Shown here one piece after another: positions 29,258-39,227 of a DNA stretch of 64,000 bases. The DNA comes from Planctomycetota bacterium (GTDB lineage Bacteria > Planctomycetota > UBA1135 > GCA-002748355). Where the stretch lies: assembly GCA_002748355.1 (NCBI GenBank), contig PDSF01000040.1, forward strand, positions 20,488 through 84,487. Reading direction: 5' to 3'. The notes under the pieces were generated by a model. The model made no database searches, was not told the DNA's origin, and saw only the letters and a list, made by a program, of their open reading frames with translations. Numbering within the stretch: position 1 is the stretch's first letter; every line of letters begins with the position of its first letter. A program made the position numbers and the translations under genes.

Positions 29258-29365
29258 CGAAGCCAGGGGGGGGGAGGGAAAGCGGCGCGGCGGCGTTGGC
29301 CGTTCAGGCGATGCTAGGTGGCAGCATGGAGGGGCTAAGGCTCTGGACCGGAGCTGAGAGCATGC

Positions 29366-30481
29366 TCACTTACCGAAGAACTCCTGGAGCTGGCCCGCGT
29401 ACTTCTCGACGGCGCTGGCGGTCTTCTCCGGGTCCCAGCTCATCACCTTGAAGTCCTCGGTGGAGCGCACGTAATCAGGCCGTTGGACGCTCTTGCGCAC
29501 GGGAATTTGGGCGGCGCGTCCCTTTGCCAGCATGCTCTCGACTTCTTCGCTGAGGAGGAAGTCGAGGAACTTCTTCGCGGCATCCAGGTTGGGCCCGCCC
29601 TTGATGAGCGCCACGGTGTTGGGGATGACCATGGTGCCGATGCCGTCTTGGTCGGGGTAGATCGCCACGACCTTGGGGTTGTTACGGATCTGCTGCTTGC
29701 GGAAGTCGTCGGTATCGGTCAGGCCGAAGAGCGGCGCGTCGGGGTCATCGGAGGCGACCATCTTGCTGACCTGGGCGTTGCCGCCGGTGAGGACGACTTG
29801 GTTCTCTTTGAGGCCCTTCAAAAACTTCCAGGTCTCTTCTTCGCCAAGGCTGGTGAAGAGCGCCGCAGCGTGGGTCAGCGTCGTGCCAGTGAGCGGGCGC
29901 GCCATCGCACACTTGCCCTTCCACTTGGGGTTGATGAGGTCGTAGATCGACTTGGGGCGGTCTTCGGGGTTCGGCAGCTTCTCGGCGTTGACGATCAGGA
30001 TGCGGGCGCGGGCGCCAAAGCCGGTCCAGGTCTTGGTCTTGAACTGCGCCGGGATCTTTGCCGCTGCGGGGCTTTGGTAGGGCTCGAGTAGGCCCATTTT
30101 GCCCAGCCGGATGGTGTGGATGATCTCGTTGTTCCAGAACAAGCTCGCCCGCGGCCGGGCACGTTCTTCGGTGATCGAGGTGAAGAGGCCGACGGTCTTA
30201 TTGGCTTCGGTGTCGTAGCGGGGGCTGACTTTGATCCCTGTTTCCTCGACGAAACGCTGCACGATGACCGAGGAGTCGCCTTCGTCGGTGGCGATGTAGA
30301 GGCACGGCCGCTGATTCTGCTTGCCGCCTTGGTTGCAGCTCGCCAAGGGGAGGCAGGAAAGGATCAAGGCCAGGGCGGCGCCTCCGCGAAGAAACTGCCG
30401 GCAAAGCCCGGTGTCATGGGGCTTCTCAAGCTCGGGCACGCTCGGCGTGCGGGGCGAAGGCATGGGGGAAATCCTCGGCAT
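29366..30481 (-). CDS. ABC transporter substrate-binding lipoprotein (Fe3+-type, FbpA-like)
   Basis: Lipobox LASCNQGG; 'YIATDEGDSSVIVQRFVEETGIKVSPRYDTEANKTVGLFTSITEE'. Confidence 0.9.
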   Translation of the reverse strand: MPRISPMPSPRTPSVPELEKPHDTGLCRQFLRGGAALALILSCLPLASCNQGGKQNQRPCLYIATDEGDSSVIVQRFVEETGIKVSPRYDTEANKTVGLFTSITEERARPRASLFWNNEIIHTIRLGKMGLLEPYQSPAAAKIPAQFKTKTWTGFGARARILIVNAEKLPNPEDRPKSIYDLINPKWKGKCAMARPLTGTTLTHAAALFTSLGEEETWKFLKGLKENQVVLTGGNAQVSKMVASDDPDAPLFGLTDTDDFRKQQIRNNPKVVAIYPDQDGIGTMVIPNTVALIKGGPNLDAAKKFLDFLLSEEVESMLAKGRAAQIPVRKSVQRPDYVRSTEDFKVMSWDPEKTASAVEKYAGQLQEFFGK

Positions 30482-30759
30482 GTCTGCTTTTCCTGCTACT
30501 TGACGGGGGGCATGATCGGAGAAGTCGGCGCCAGTCTACAACTATCGTTCCAAGGGATAGGACGGCCCCGCGGTGAATCTCTCAGATCCTTTGTCGCCGT
30601 GTGGGGGGCCGAGGATGGGGCCGCAGTCGCGTCGAGCTATGGCGCCGGTCTGTTCGCGCAAGCGAAGCGTCGCGAGTGACGAGCGAGGAGTTCTGAGCCG
30701 TTTTGGCGGCTGCGCCCAGAGCCTATAGCGATGAGCTGTTCCCGAAGAGAAGGCGTGAG

Positions 30760-31884
30760 ATGAGCAAGGGCCCAGAGATCCTCGACTTTCGATCCGACAC
30801 CGTGACGCGTCCTGGTGCCGAGATGCGCCGGGCGATGGCGGAGGCGGTAGTCGGTGACGATGTGCTGGGCGACGACCCAACGGTGCAGGATCTCGAACGC
30901 CGCGCCGCGCGGCGCGTCGGCAAGGAGGCGGCGCTCTTTGTTCCCTCGGGGACCATGGGCAACCTTCTCGCCGTGCTTGTGCACTGTCGCCCTGGTGACG
31001 AAGCGATTATGGAGGAGCGCACTCATAGCTTCCGCTATGAGGGGGGCTGCGCCGCGCGCTTTGCTGGGGTGCAGGTGCACAGCTTCCCTCGTAGCTCTGG
31101 CATCCCGAGCCTCGATGACGTGCGCAGCCGCCTGCGGAATGCCGAGGACATCCACCAGCCGCGCAGCACCCTGCTCGTCGTCGAGAACACCCACAACCTG
31201 GCCGGCGGCCGCGTGGTGCCCAAGGCCCGGATGGACGAGCTCGCCGCTCTCGCGCACGAGCAGGGCATGAAGCTTCACGTCGACGGTGCCCGCATCTTCA
31301 ACGCCGCGACCGCCCTGCGCCTTCCGGTCAGCGAGCTGGTCGCCGAGGCCGACTCCTTGCAGTTCTGCCTGTCGAAGGGCCTAGGCGCGCCGATCGGCTC
31401 CATCCTCGCCGGTTCGGAGGCCTTCGTCGCCGAGGCGCGGCGGGCGCGCAAGGCGCTGGGCGGGGGCATGCGGCAGGTCGGCGTGATCGCCGCGGCGGGC
31501 ATCCTTGCCCTGGAGGAGGGCAGCGCCCGCTTGCATGAGGACCACGCGCGGGCCAAGCGGCTGGCGCGGGAGATCGCCGAGATGCCCGGGCTCCGCGTCG
31601 ACATCGAGGCGACCGAGACCAATATGGTCCTGGTGAGCGTAGAGGATCCACTCTGCGACAGTCATGTCGTGCAGGCGTGCGCCGAGCGCGGCATGCTCTT
31701 CTTCGCGATCCAGCCGCAGCGGCTGCGGCTGGTCCTGCATCGGGACCTCGGCGACCGGCACGTGGCGGCGGCGCTTGAGATCCTGCACGAAGTCAGCGAA
31801 GGGCTCTCCAGCGGCACGCTAGAGCCCGGGGACCGAACGAACTCCGACGCCAAGCCCTGGGAGGGTCTGGAGCGTCACCGGTGA
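30760..31884 (+). CDS. ltaE: Low-specificity L-threonine aldolase
   Basis: ILDFRSDTVTRPGAEMRRAMAEAVVGDDVLGDDPTV...LHVDGARIFNAATAL...FCLSKGLGAPIGSIL. Confidence 0.94.
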   Translation: MSKGPEILDFRSDTVTRPGAEMRRAMAEAVVGDDVLGDDPTVQDLERRAARRVGKEAALFVPSGTMGNLLAVLVHCRPGDEAIMEERTHSFRYEGGCAARFAGVQVHSFPRSSGIPSLDDVRSRLRNAEDIHQPRSTLLVVENTHNLAGGRVVPKARMDELAALAHEQGMKLHVDGARIFNAATALRLPVSELVAEADSLQFCLSKGLGAPIGSILAGSEAFVAEARRARKALGGGMRQVGVIAAAGILALEEGSARLHEDHARAKRLAREIAEMPGLRVDIEATETNMVLVSVEDPLCDSHVVQACAERGMLFFAIQPQRLRLVLHRDLGDRHVAAALEILHEVSEGLSSGTLEPGDRTNSDAKPWEGLERHR

Positions 31885-31906
31885 TATTTACAGAGAGAGG
31901 GAAACA

Positions 31907-33247
31907 ATGAGCATCTACAAGGCGTACGACGTCCGCGGAACCTACCCCGATCAGATCGACGAGAAGACCGCCCGCCGCATTGGCATGGCCCTGGCGCAGT
32001 ATCTCGGGGCCAAGCGCCTGGTCGTCGCCCGGGATATGCGCACGATGGCGCCTTCGGTCACCGATGCGGTGGTCGATGGCATCACCCACACCGGCTGCGA
32101 TGTCGTCGATGCCGGGCTCTGCTCGACGCCGGCGTTCTACGCTGCCGTCGGCAATGTGACCTGCGATGGTGGCGTGGTGGTGACCGCCTCGCACAACCCC
32201 AAGCAGTACATCGGCCTCAAGATGGTCAAGGCCGGGCCGGTGCCGCTGTCGGGCGATGAGGGCATCCCGGAGATCCAGGCGCTCGCCGAAGGCCCCGAGC
32301 CCGCAGCCGCGGCGGAGAAGGGGCGGCGCGAGCCCTACGAGGTCAAGGAGGTCTACCTCAACGAACTGGTCGAGCTAGTCGGTGGTCCGGAGGCCATTCC
32401 GGCGCAGAAGATCGTCGTCGACTATGCGAACGGCATGGGCATCGTCGAAGGGCCGGAGTGCTTTGCGCGCTTCCCCAACGTCGAGGTGGTGCCGCTCTAT
32501 GACGAACTCGACGGCACCTTCCCCAACCATGAGGCGAATCCTCTCAAGGAAGAAAACCTCGACGACCTGCGCGCGAAGATGAAGGAATGCGGAGCCAAGA
32601 TCGGCCTAGCCTTCGACGGCGATGCCGATCGCTGCGCCTTCGTCGACGAGGCTGGGCGTTCGGTGGGCGCCGATTTGATTACGGCGATCCTGGCTCGGCA
32701 GTTCCTGGTCAAGCACCCGGGCAAGGGCATCATCTACGACCTGCGTAGTTCGCGGATCGTTCCCGAGACCGTCGAAAAGCTCGGTGGGCGTCCCGTGCGC
32801 GAGCGTGTTGGCCACTCCTTCATGAAGAAGACCATGAAGGAGAAGGACTGCATCGGCGGCGGCGAGCTGAGCGGGCACTTCTACTTCAGCGAGTTCCATG
32901 GCAGCGACTGTGGCCTGCTCGCGGGTTTGCTGGTCTTGGCAGAACTCGGCAAGGAAGGCAAGACGCTGAAGCAGGCGGCCGATGAGTTGCGCGTCTACTT
33001 CCAGTCGGGAGAGGTCAACTTCAAGGTCGAGGACAAGGCCGGCAAGATGCAGGAGATCTGGGATCACTTCGCCGATGGCGAGAAAGATCGCCTCGACGGC
33101 ATCTTCATCAGCTACCCCGATTGGTGGGTCAATGTTCGCCCCTCCAATACCGAGCCCTACCTGCGCATGGTGCTTGAGGCCAATACCCCGGAGCTGCTGG
33201 CCGAGAAGAAGGACGAGCTGATGGCGATGCTCGGGAGCCCGGTTTGA
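31907..33247 (+). CDS. Phosphomannomutase/phosphoglucomutase
   Basis: YKAYDVRGTYPDQ...VVVTASHNPKQYIGLK...AFDGDADRCAFVDEAG...SNTEPYLRMVLEA. Confidence 0.95.
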   Translation: MSIYKAYDVRGTYPDQIDEKTARRIGMALAQYLGAKRLVVARDMRTMAPSVTDAVVDGITHTGCDVVDAGLCSTPAFYAAVGNVTCDGGVVVTASHNPKQYIGLKMVKAGPVPLSGDEGIPEIQALAEGPEPAAAAEKGRREPYEVKEVYLNELVELVGGPEAIPAQKIVVDYANGMGIVEGPECFARFPNVEVVPLYDELDGTFPNHEANPLKEENLDDLRAKMKECGAKIGLAFDGDADRCAFVDEAGRSVGADLITAILARQFLVKHPGKGIIYDLRSSRIVPETVEKLGGRPVRERVGHSFMKKTMKEKDCIGGGELSGHFYFSEFHGSDCGLLAGLLVLAELGKEGKTLKQAADELRVYFQSGEVNFKVEDKAGKMQEIWDHFADGEKDRLDGIFISYPDWWVNVRPSNTEPYLRMVLEANTPELLAEKKDELMAMLGSPV

Positions 33248-33250
33248 TCC

Positions 33251-34222
33251 ATGGAAAAAAGCAACTGTGCAGACTGGGGCGAACTGCCCAAGGAGAGGAT
33301 CCGCCGGGACCGTGCGGCGTTGCACCTCATTGGCGTGCCGATGGACCTCGGCGCGGATCGTCGCGGTGTCGATATGGGGCCCTCCGCAGTGCGCGGCGCG
33401 CACTTCGTGGAGCATGCTCATGAGCTTGGCTACGACCGGGTCGTCGACAAAGGTGATGTCTTTGTGCCGGCTCCCGAGAGTCGGACCCAGGGGGAGTCGA
33501 ATGCCAAGTACCTCACCGAGATCGCGACGGCCTGTGATGAGCTGCGCCAGCGGGCTCTGGGCGCCCTGGAGGCCGGCGAGACTCCGGTGATTGTCGGCGG
33601 CGATCATGCGATCGCGGCCGGCACCGTGGCCGGGGTTTCGGAGTTCTTCCACAAGAAGCAGCAGAAGCTCGGCCTGATTTGGATCGACGCCCATGCGGAC
33701 ATGAACACGCCGGATACCTCACCTACGGGCAATATCCACGGCATGCCGCTCGCGGTGGCACTTGGTCTGGGCCCGGACGAGCTGGTCCAGCTCGGCGGCT
33801 TCTGCCCCAAGGTCCAGCGCGAGAACGTGGTGCTGCTCGGTATCCGCAATCTCGACGAAGTCGAGAAGGAGATCGTGCGGCGCAGCGGTGTGCATGCCTA
33901 CACCATGCGCGACATCGACGAGCGCGGCATGCACGCGATTATGCAGGAGGCCTTGGGCTTCTTGAACGACGGCACCGTCGGCTATCACGTCAGCTTTGAC
34001 CTCGACAGCATGGACCCGCGCTACGCCCCCGGCGTCGGCACCCCGGTGCCTGGCGGCCTGACCTATCGCGAAGCCCACCTCCTGATGGAGATGGCTGCTG
34101 ACGATGGCCACGCGGTCTCCTTCGAGATGACGGAGATCAACCCGATCCTGGATCACAAGAACCAGACCGGCGAACTCGCGGTGGACCTGCTGCTCTCGGG
34201 GCTCGGCAAGAGGATCCTCTAG
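33251..34222 (+). CDS. rocF: Arginase
   Basis: IGVPMDLGADRRGVDMGPSAVR...VGGDHAIAAG...WIDAHADMNTPDTSPTGNIHGMPLA...SFDLDSMDP. Confidence 0.92.
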   Translation: MEKSNCADWGELPKERIRRDRAALHLIGVPMDLGADRRGVDMGPSAVRGAHFVEHAHELGYDRVVDKGDVFVPAPESRTQGESNAKYLTEIATACDELRQRALGALEAGETPVIVGGDHAIAAGTVAGVSEFFHKKQQKLGLIWIDAHADMNTPDTSPTGNIHGMPLAVALGLGPDELVQLGGFCPKVQRENVVLLGIRNLDEVEKEIVRRSGVHAYTMRDIDERGMHAIMQEALGFLNDGTVGYHVSFDLDSMDPRYAPGVGTPVPGGLTYREAHLLMEMAADDGHAVSFEMTEINPILDHKNQTGELAVDLLLSGLGKRIL

Positions 34223-34908
34223 GTCTTGCCGAGGCGCCGCGAGTAGCTGTCCATCGCCCGCTGCTCCACGTCGAGCAGGCGGTTCACCTCATCAAAGACG
34301 AGGCGGACATCTTGGGAGGTCCCGGCTAGCGAGCAGCGACGCTGGGTATCTCCCGAGCGGCGCATCTCCATGACCGAGTGCAGCTCCTCGAGGGGGAGGG
34401 TGACCTGCCGGCTGATGCTGCGCACGATCATCATCGCCAGGGCAAAGAGCAGGGCGGCCATGAAGACCATGCCCCAGGCGCCGCCGACGCCTAGGCGCCG
34501 CGCCTGGGCGTCGGCGTTGCGCATAGCGTTGCGGTTGAGCCGGCTCAATGAGGAGATCGCGGCGAGCAATTGTGACTTGGCGTCTCGATCGCCATCGAAG
34601 GCGGCGCGCATGTGCTCAGAGATGGCGGCTAATGCCTCCGGTTCGCCGGGCTCGGTGATGTTCTCTCTGGCGCTGCGCAGCGCCCCCATGAAGCTTTGTT
34701 CTGCGCTGTGCTGTTCTGTGCCGTTCTCTGCCTCGATGAGATTGCGTAGCATCAACTCGCAGTCCTCTTGGGTGCGTAAGTTGCGGGCGATGATTTGCTC
34801 AATGGCTGGAGCCATACGCACGAAGACGCCGATGGCGCCGAAGGCCATGAGAGCATGCAGCGCCACAAAGATGATCATCAAGACGCGCACGGTGCGGATG
34901 CTGCCCAT
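34219..34908 (-). CDS. Membrane sensor-like protein with HAMP-like C-terminal segment, no output domain
   Basis: Two TM segments flank a ~110-aa extracytoplasmic helical region; after TM2: RSISRQVTLPLEELHSVMEMRRSGDTQRRC. Confidence 0.65.
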   Translation of the reverse strand: MGSIRTVRVLMIIFVALHALMAFGAIGVFVRMAPAIEQIIARNLRTQEDCELMLRNLIEAENGTEQHSAEQSFMGALRSARENITEPGEPEALAAISEHMRAAFDGDRDAKSQLLAAISSLSRLNRNAMRNADAQARRLGVGGAWGMVFMAALLFALAMMIVRSISRQVTLPLEELHSVMEMRRSGDTQRRCSLAGTSQDVRLVFDEVNRLLDVEQRAMDSYSRRLGKT

Positions 34909-34909
34909 C

Positions 34910-35569
34910 TCAGCTCTCCTGCAGCAGTTTGGCGATCGCGGCTTCCTTGGAGACCACCACTAGCTGATCGCCTTCCTGGAGCTTGGCCTTTGGGTCGGGC
35001 AAATCCATGGTGTGGGCTTTGTTCACGTGGCGAACTGCTACGACCATGACGCCGAAGCGCTTGGGCAGCTCCAGCTCGACCAGGGTCTTATCCACAAAAC
35101 TCTCGGGGATCGCGAACTCGGCTGCGTGGATTTCTCCTCCGAGCGGCATGTCGGAGATGATGTTGCGCAGGGCAATGCGATTGGCCAATCGGTTGCCGAA
35201 CTCCTCCTCGGGGCTGTAGACCTCGTGCGCTCCCACTAGGGTGAGGATCCTCTTGAGGACCACGCTGGCCGCGCGGGCGATGACCTTGGGAGCACCGAGC
35301 TGGCGCAGGAGCGCTGTGCAGATGATCGCCGCTTCCTTCGAGTCCTCGCCGATGGCGCAGATACTCACGTCGCGCTTGTCGGGCTGGAGGCGGGCCAAGG
35401 CTTCTTCGTCGGTGGCGTCGAGCGTCGCCGCGTCGGCGACCAGAGGGGCAATGTCCTCGACCAGCTCGTTGCGGTGGTCGACGGCGAGGACTTCGACGCC
35501 CTTGCTGCTGAGTGAGGTCGCTAAGGCGCGGCCGAACTGACCGAGTCCGATGATCAAGACTTGCTGCAT
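34910..35569 (-). CDS. K+ uptake regulatory subunit, TrkA/KtrA (RCK)
   Basis: VLIIGLGQFGRALATSLSSKGVEVLAVDHR... Rossmann RCK_N plus TrkA_C. Confidence 0.93.
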   Translation of the reverse strand: MQQVLIIGLGQFGRALATSLSSKGVEVLAVDHRNELVEDIAPLVADAATLDATDEEALARLQPDKRDVSICAIGEDSKEAAIICTALLRQLGAPKVIARAASVVLKRILTLVGAHEVYSPEEEFGNRLANRIALRNIISDMPLGGEIHAAEFAIPESFVDKTLVELELPKRFGVMVVAVRHVNKAHTMDLPDPKAKLQEGDQLVVVSKEAAIAKLLQES

Positions 35570-35597
35570 GGCGATACCTAGATGGCTTCGGGGGCTC

Positions 35598-37640
35598 TCA
35601 GGTCAGGGGAACGTGGGCTTCGGGGCGGCGGATGCGGCTCCTGGGGCCACTCGTGCCCAAGAGGGCGAGGAAGGTCATGGGGCCGACGCGGCCGGCAAAC
35701 ATGGCGATCAGGACGATGATCTTGCCGAGCTCGTCAAGGGAAGAGGTGATGCCGGTAGAGAGCCCGACCGTACCCAGGGCTGAGGTCGTTTCGAAGACCA
35801 GGTCGCGGGCGTCGAGGGACTGAGTCAGTAGGAGGCAGAGCAGGACGCTGACCCAGACGAGGATGCTGGAGCCGAGCACGGCAATGGCCTTGTGCACGGT
35901 GCTGCGAGGGATGGTTCGTTTGCCGATCGTGACTTCCTCGTGGCCACGGATGCTGGCCCACATCGTGATGAAGAGGATGGCGACGGTCGTCGTCTTGACC
36001 CCTCCGGCGGTGCCGCCTGGACTGCCGCCAACAAACATGTAGCCGAGCATCAGAACCATGGTGCCCGGGGATACCTGGGCGATGTCGACGCTGTTGAAGC
36101 CGGCCGTTCGCAGGGTCGCCGATTGGAACCAGGCATTGTGTAGGCGGTCGAGAATGGGCAGTTCGTTCAGTGACTGCCCCCACTCGAGGGAGAGGAAGCC
36201 GAGGGTGCCAAAGACCAGGAGGAAGAGGGTGCTCCACATGGTGATTTGCACCGCGAGCGGCACTTGTTGGTGGCGGAGCAGGCGCGGCAGCGCCAGGCAG
36301 GTCGCGGGCGCCATGCCGCCAGCAATGATCAAGCAGCTGACGGTGTAGAGGACGAAGGGCTGCTCGGCATAGGGGATCAGGCTCTCGGTCTGCAGGGCGA
36401 AGCCGGCATTGCAGAAGGCTGAGACGGAGGTGAAGACGGCCCGCCACAGCGCGGTGGATGCGGCTTCGCCGTTCATCAGGAAGGCTAGGAAGAGCAGGGC
36501 GGCGCCGATGGCCTCGGCGACGGCGGTGAAGCCGACGATGGTTAGCAGTGAGCTGCGGAGCTCCGCGGAGGAGCTACCCGAGATCTCGGTCATCAAGCGC
36601 TCTTGCCGCAGACTCATACGGCGGCCAAGGGCATAGAGCGCAAAGGTGGAGATCGTCATGATCCCGAGGCCGCCGAGTTGGATCAGCAGCAAGACCACGC
36701 TTTGGCCGAAGCCGGTGAGCTGGCTTGCGGTGTCGACCACGATCAAGCCGGTGACGCAAGAGGCGCTGACTGCGGTGAAGGCGGCGTCGATCGGCTCGGC
36801 CAGGCTCTCGCCGACGCTCGCGGCAGGGAGCAGGAGCAGGGCAGTGCCGACGGCGCAGAGGCCGAAGAAGGTGCTGATCAGCACGCGGGCCGGATGGTCG
36901 ACCAGTGGCTCCCACCAGGGGCGCTGGGGGCCATGGTCTTTGGCGGCACGGGGTAGGAGGGCCAGGCCAAGCAGCATGGAGAGGGCCAGCAGGGGAGCAA
37001 GCTCCTGCAGGTAGAGCCCCACTGCGCTCAGCGCCCCGATCAGGACTACGGCCCCGAGCGAGAATAGGCGGCTGCGGGAGGATTCGCTGCGTCCTTCGCT
37101 GATGCTCCAGATGAGGATGTGGATGCAGGTGATGGCTGCGCTCAGACCCAGAACCCAGTGTTGGGGAGCATGCTCCGGCAGTCGCAGCAGCTCGAAGGCC
37201 GCCCCGAGCAGCAGGGCTCCGAGCATGGTTGAGCGTATGCGCTGCAGGGAGCGGCCCTGGGGTGGCTTGGGGGTGAAGAGGAAGCCGCGTCCCCCGCCCA
37301 GTAGGGCAAAGATCGCGTAGATCGTTGGCAGGAGCATGGCCAGGGTCAGCGCTGGGCGCTGGGATAGCTCGTCCCCCATCACGGCGATGCAGGTGAGGAG
37401 GGCGGCCAGGATGGAGATGCGGCCCAGGCGCGGGAAGCGGATGAGCCCCAGGGCGCCGGCGAGGGTGGCGAGGGCCGCAGCCGCGGCTCCCAGCAAACGC
37501 CAGCTCTCCGGGGCTGCGCCCGTGGGGCTGTCTTCAGCCAGGCCGAGCCACGCGGCGAGCAGGGGGAGGGGGCTCCAGGCGAGGAGTATGCCCTCGGCCC
37601 GCCAGGCACTCAGGCCGTTACGGCGCCAGGTCTTGGCCAT
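35598..37640 (-). CDS. K+ transporter membrane subunit, TrkH/KtrB family
   Basis: SASCVTGLIVVDT, FTSVSAFCNAGFAL, FQSATLRTAGFNSVD, ETTSALGTVGLSTG: four selectivity-filter-type pore loops. Confidence 0.93.
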   Translation of the reverse strand: MAKTWRRNGLSAWRAEGILLAWSPLPLLAAWLGLAEDSPTGAAPESWRLLGAAAAALATLAGALGLIRFPRLGRISILAALLTCIAVMGDELSQRPALTLAMLLPTIYAIFALLGGGRGFLFTPKPPQGRSLQRIRSTMLGALLLGAAFELLRLPEHAPQHWVLGLSAAITCIHILIWSISEGRSESSRSRLFSLGAVVLIGALSAVGLYLQELAPLLALSMLLGLALLPRAAKDHGPQRPWWEPLVDHPARVLISTFFGLCAVGTALLLLPAASVGESLAEPIDAAFTAVSASCVTGLIVVDTASQLTGFGQSVVLLLIQLGGLGIMTISTFALYALGRRMSLRQERLMTEISGSSSAELRSSLLTIVGFTAVAEAIGAALLFLAFLMNGEAASTALWRAVFTSVSAFCNAGFALQTESLIPYAEQPFVLYTVSCLIIAGGMAPATCLALPRLLRHQQVPLAVQITMWSTLFLLVFGTLGFLSLEWGQSLNELPILDRLHNAWFQSATLRTAGFNSVDIAQVSPGTMVLMLGYMFVGGSPGGTAGGVKTTTVAILFITMWASIRGHEEVTIGKRTIPRSTVHKAIAVLGSSILVWVSVLLCLLLTQSLDARDLVFETTSALGTVGLSTGITSSLDELGKIIVLIAMFAGRVGPMTFLALLGTSGPRSRIRRPEAHVPLT

Positions 37641-37775
37641 CTGCTGCTTGCACTGCCGGGGGACTTCAGTTCATGAAGCGGCAGCGTCCCTTGGTGATCT
37701 CGGGGTCGAAGGTGAATGCTCCATCCTTGCCATGAGCCGCCGTCTGCAGGGCCTAGGCTCGCGGGTTCTCGATGC

Positions 37776-39227
37776 TTATAGATCGGCCTTACGGCTGCGC
37801 TGCTTGCGCAAGTTCCATCGTGGGATAGGGCTTGGCTCCCGCAAATCCATGATCATTCTGATGCGTTCGACGAGATCGGGGTGTTTCTTGGCGATGTCTT
37901 TGCTTTCTCCCCGGTCCTGGCTCAGGTCGTAGAGTTCGATGGGCGCATCCTCCTGCTGGCGAATGCGCTGGCGCAGGGCCTTCCACTGGCCCAGCCGCAC
38001 GGCCTGGCTGCCGCCGCCCGCGTGGTATTCCCAGTAGAGCCAGGGATGCTGCTGCTGCCGGCCTTGACCGGTCCAGGTCGGCACGAGGCTCAGGCCCGGG
38101 AGATCGTCTGGCGTATCCTCGCCCAGGATCTCGGCGAAGCTGGGGAGGAAGTCGGTGAACATCGAGATCACGGAGCTCTGGGTGCCGGCGGCGATCTTGC
38201 CTGGCCAGCGCACGATCATCGGCACGCGAATGCCGCCTTCGTAGAGCGAGCACTTGCGGCCGCGAAGCCCGCCGCAGGAGTCGAAGAAGCTGCTGTCAGC
38301 GCCGCCGAGATTGAAGGTGGCACCGTTGTCGCTGGTGAAGAACACGATGGTGTTGTCGCTGAGCTTCAGTTCGTCGAGTAGATTGAGGATCCTCCCAATG
38401 TCGTGGTCCATGCGGGAGATCATCGCGGCGTAGGCTGCGCGGGGCGAAGGATGCGGCAGGTAGCCGCGCTTGCCGTCGTAGGGTGGATCCTCCCACATGC
38501 CGTGGTATTCGGCGACCGCTTGCTCTGGCACCTGAAGTGCAAGGTGGGGGACCGGCGTTGGGTAGTAGAGGAAGAAGGGGCGGTCCTTGTTGGCGCGAAT
38601 CCACTGCAGCGCTTCGCGGATCATCAAGTCGGGCGCGTAGTGCTTGCCGCGGAGCTTCTTCCAAGCGTTCCCTTCCAGCTCGACGCGGGTTTCGTTGCGC
38701 CAGAGGTGGGTCGGGTAGTAGTTGTGGGCGTGGCGCTGGCAGAGGTAGCCGAACCAGTGGTCGAAGCCCTGGCGATTGGGGTGTCCGGTCGAATGCGGCC
38801 CCCCGAGCCCCCATTTGCCGATAGCGCAGGTCGCATAGCCCGCATTCTTAAAGAGGCGCCCCAGGGTGAAGCTGCCTTCGGGCAGGGCGAGTTGTCCTTC
38901 GCGGTTGCCTTGCTCCCAGCCGCCCATCTCGTAGTTGCCGCGCACCCAGGCCTGGCCACTGTGCCGCCCGGTGAGCAGGACGCAGCGCGAGGGAGCGCAG
39001 ACCGTGCTTCCGGCATAGTGCTGGGTAAAGCGCATCCCCTCGGCGGCGAGTCGGTCGAGCTGGGGCGTCTTGATCTTGCTCTGGCCATAAGAGCCCAGGT
39101 CGCCGTAGCCCAGATCGTCGGCCATCAAAAAGACGACATTGGACCCAGGCTTTTGGCTCCGGGAACAAGGCGCCAGCAGTGCCAAGGACAGGCCAGCGAA
39201 GGTGACGGTCAGAAGCGTTCGCAGCAT
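37776..39227 (-). CDS. Sulfatase (arylsulfatase-type)
   Basis: NVVFLMADDLGYGDLGSYGQ; formylglycine site AGSTVCAPSRCVLLTGRHSGQ (CxPSR). Confidence 0.95.
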   Translation of the reverse strand: MLRTLLTVTFAGLSLALLAPCSRSQKPGSNVVFLMADDLGYGDLGSYGQSKIKTPQLDRLAAEGMRFTQHYAGSTVCAPSRCVLLTGRHSGQAWVRGNYEMGGWEQGNREGQLALPEGSFTLGRLFKNAGYATCAIGKWGLGGPHSTGHPNRQGFDHWFGYLCQRHAHNYYPTHLWRNETRVELEGNAWKKLRGKHYAPDLMIREALQWIRANKDRPFFLYYPTPVPHLALQVPEQAVAEYHGMWEDPPYDGKRGYLPHPSPRAAYAAMISRMDHDIGRILNLLDELKLSDNTIVFFTSDNGATFNLGGADSSFFDSCGGLRGRKCSLYEGGIRVPMIVRWPGKIAAGTQSSVISMFTDFLPSFAEILGEDTPDDLPGLSLVPTWTGQGRQQQHPWLYWEYHAGGGSQAVRLGQWKALRQRIRQQEDAPIELYDLSQDRGESKDIAKKHPDLVERIRMIMDLREPSPIPRWNLRKQRSRKADL

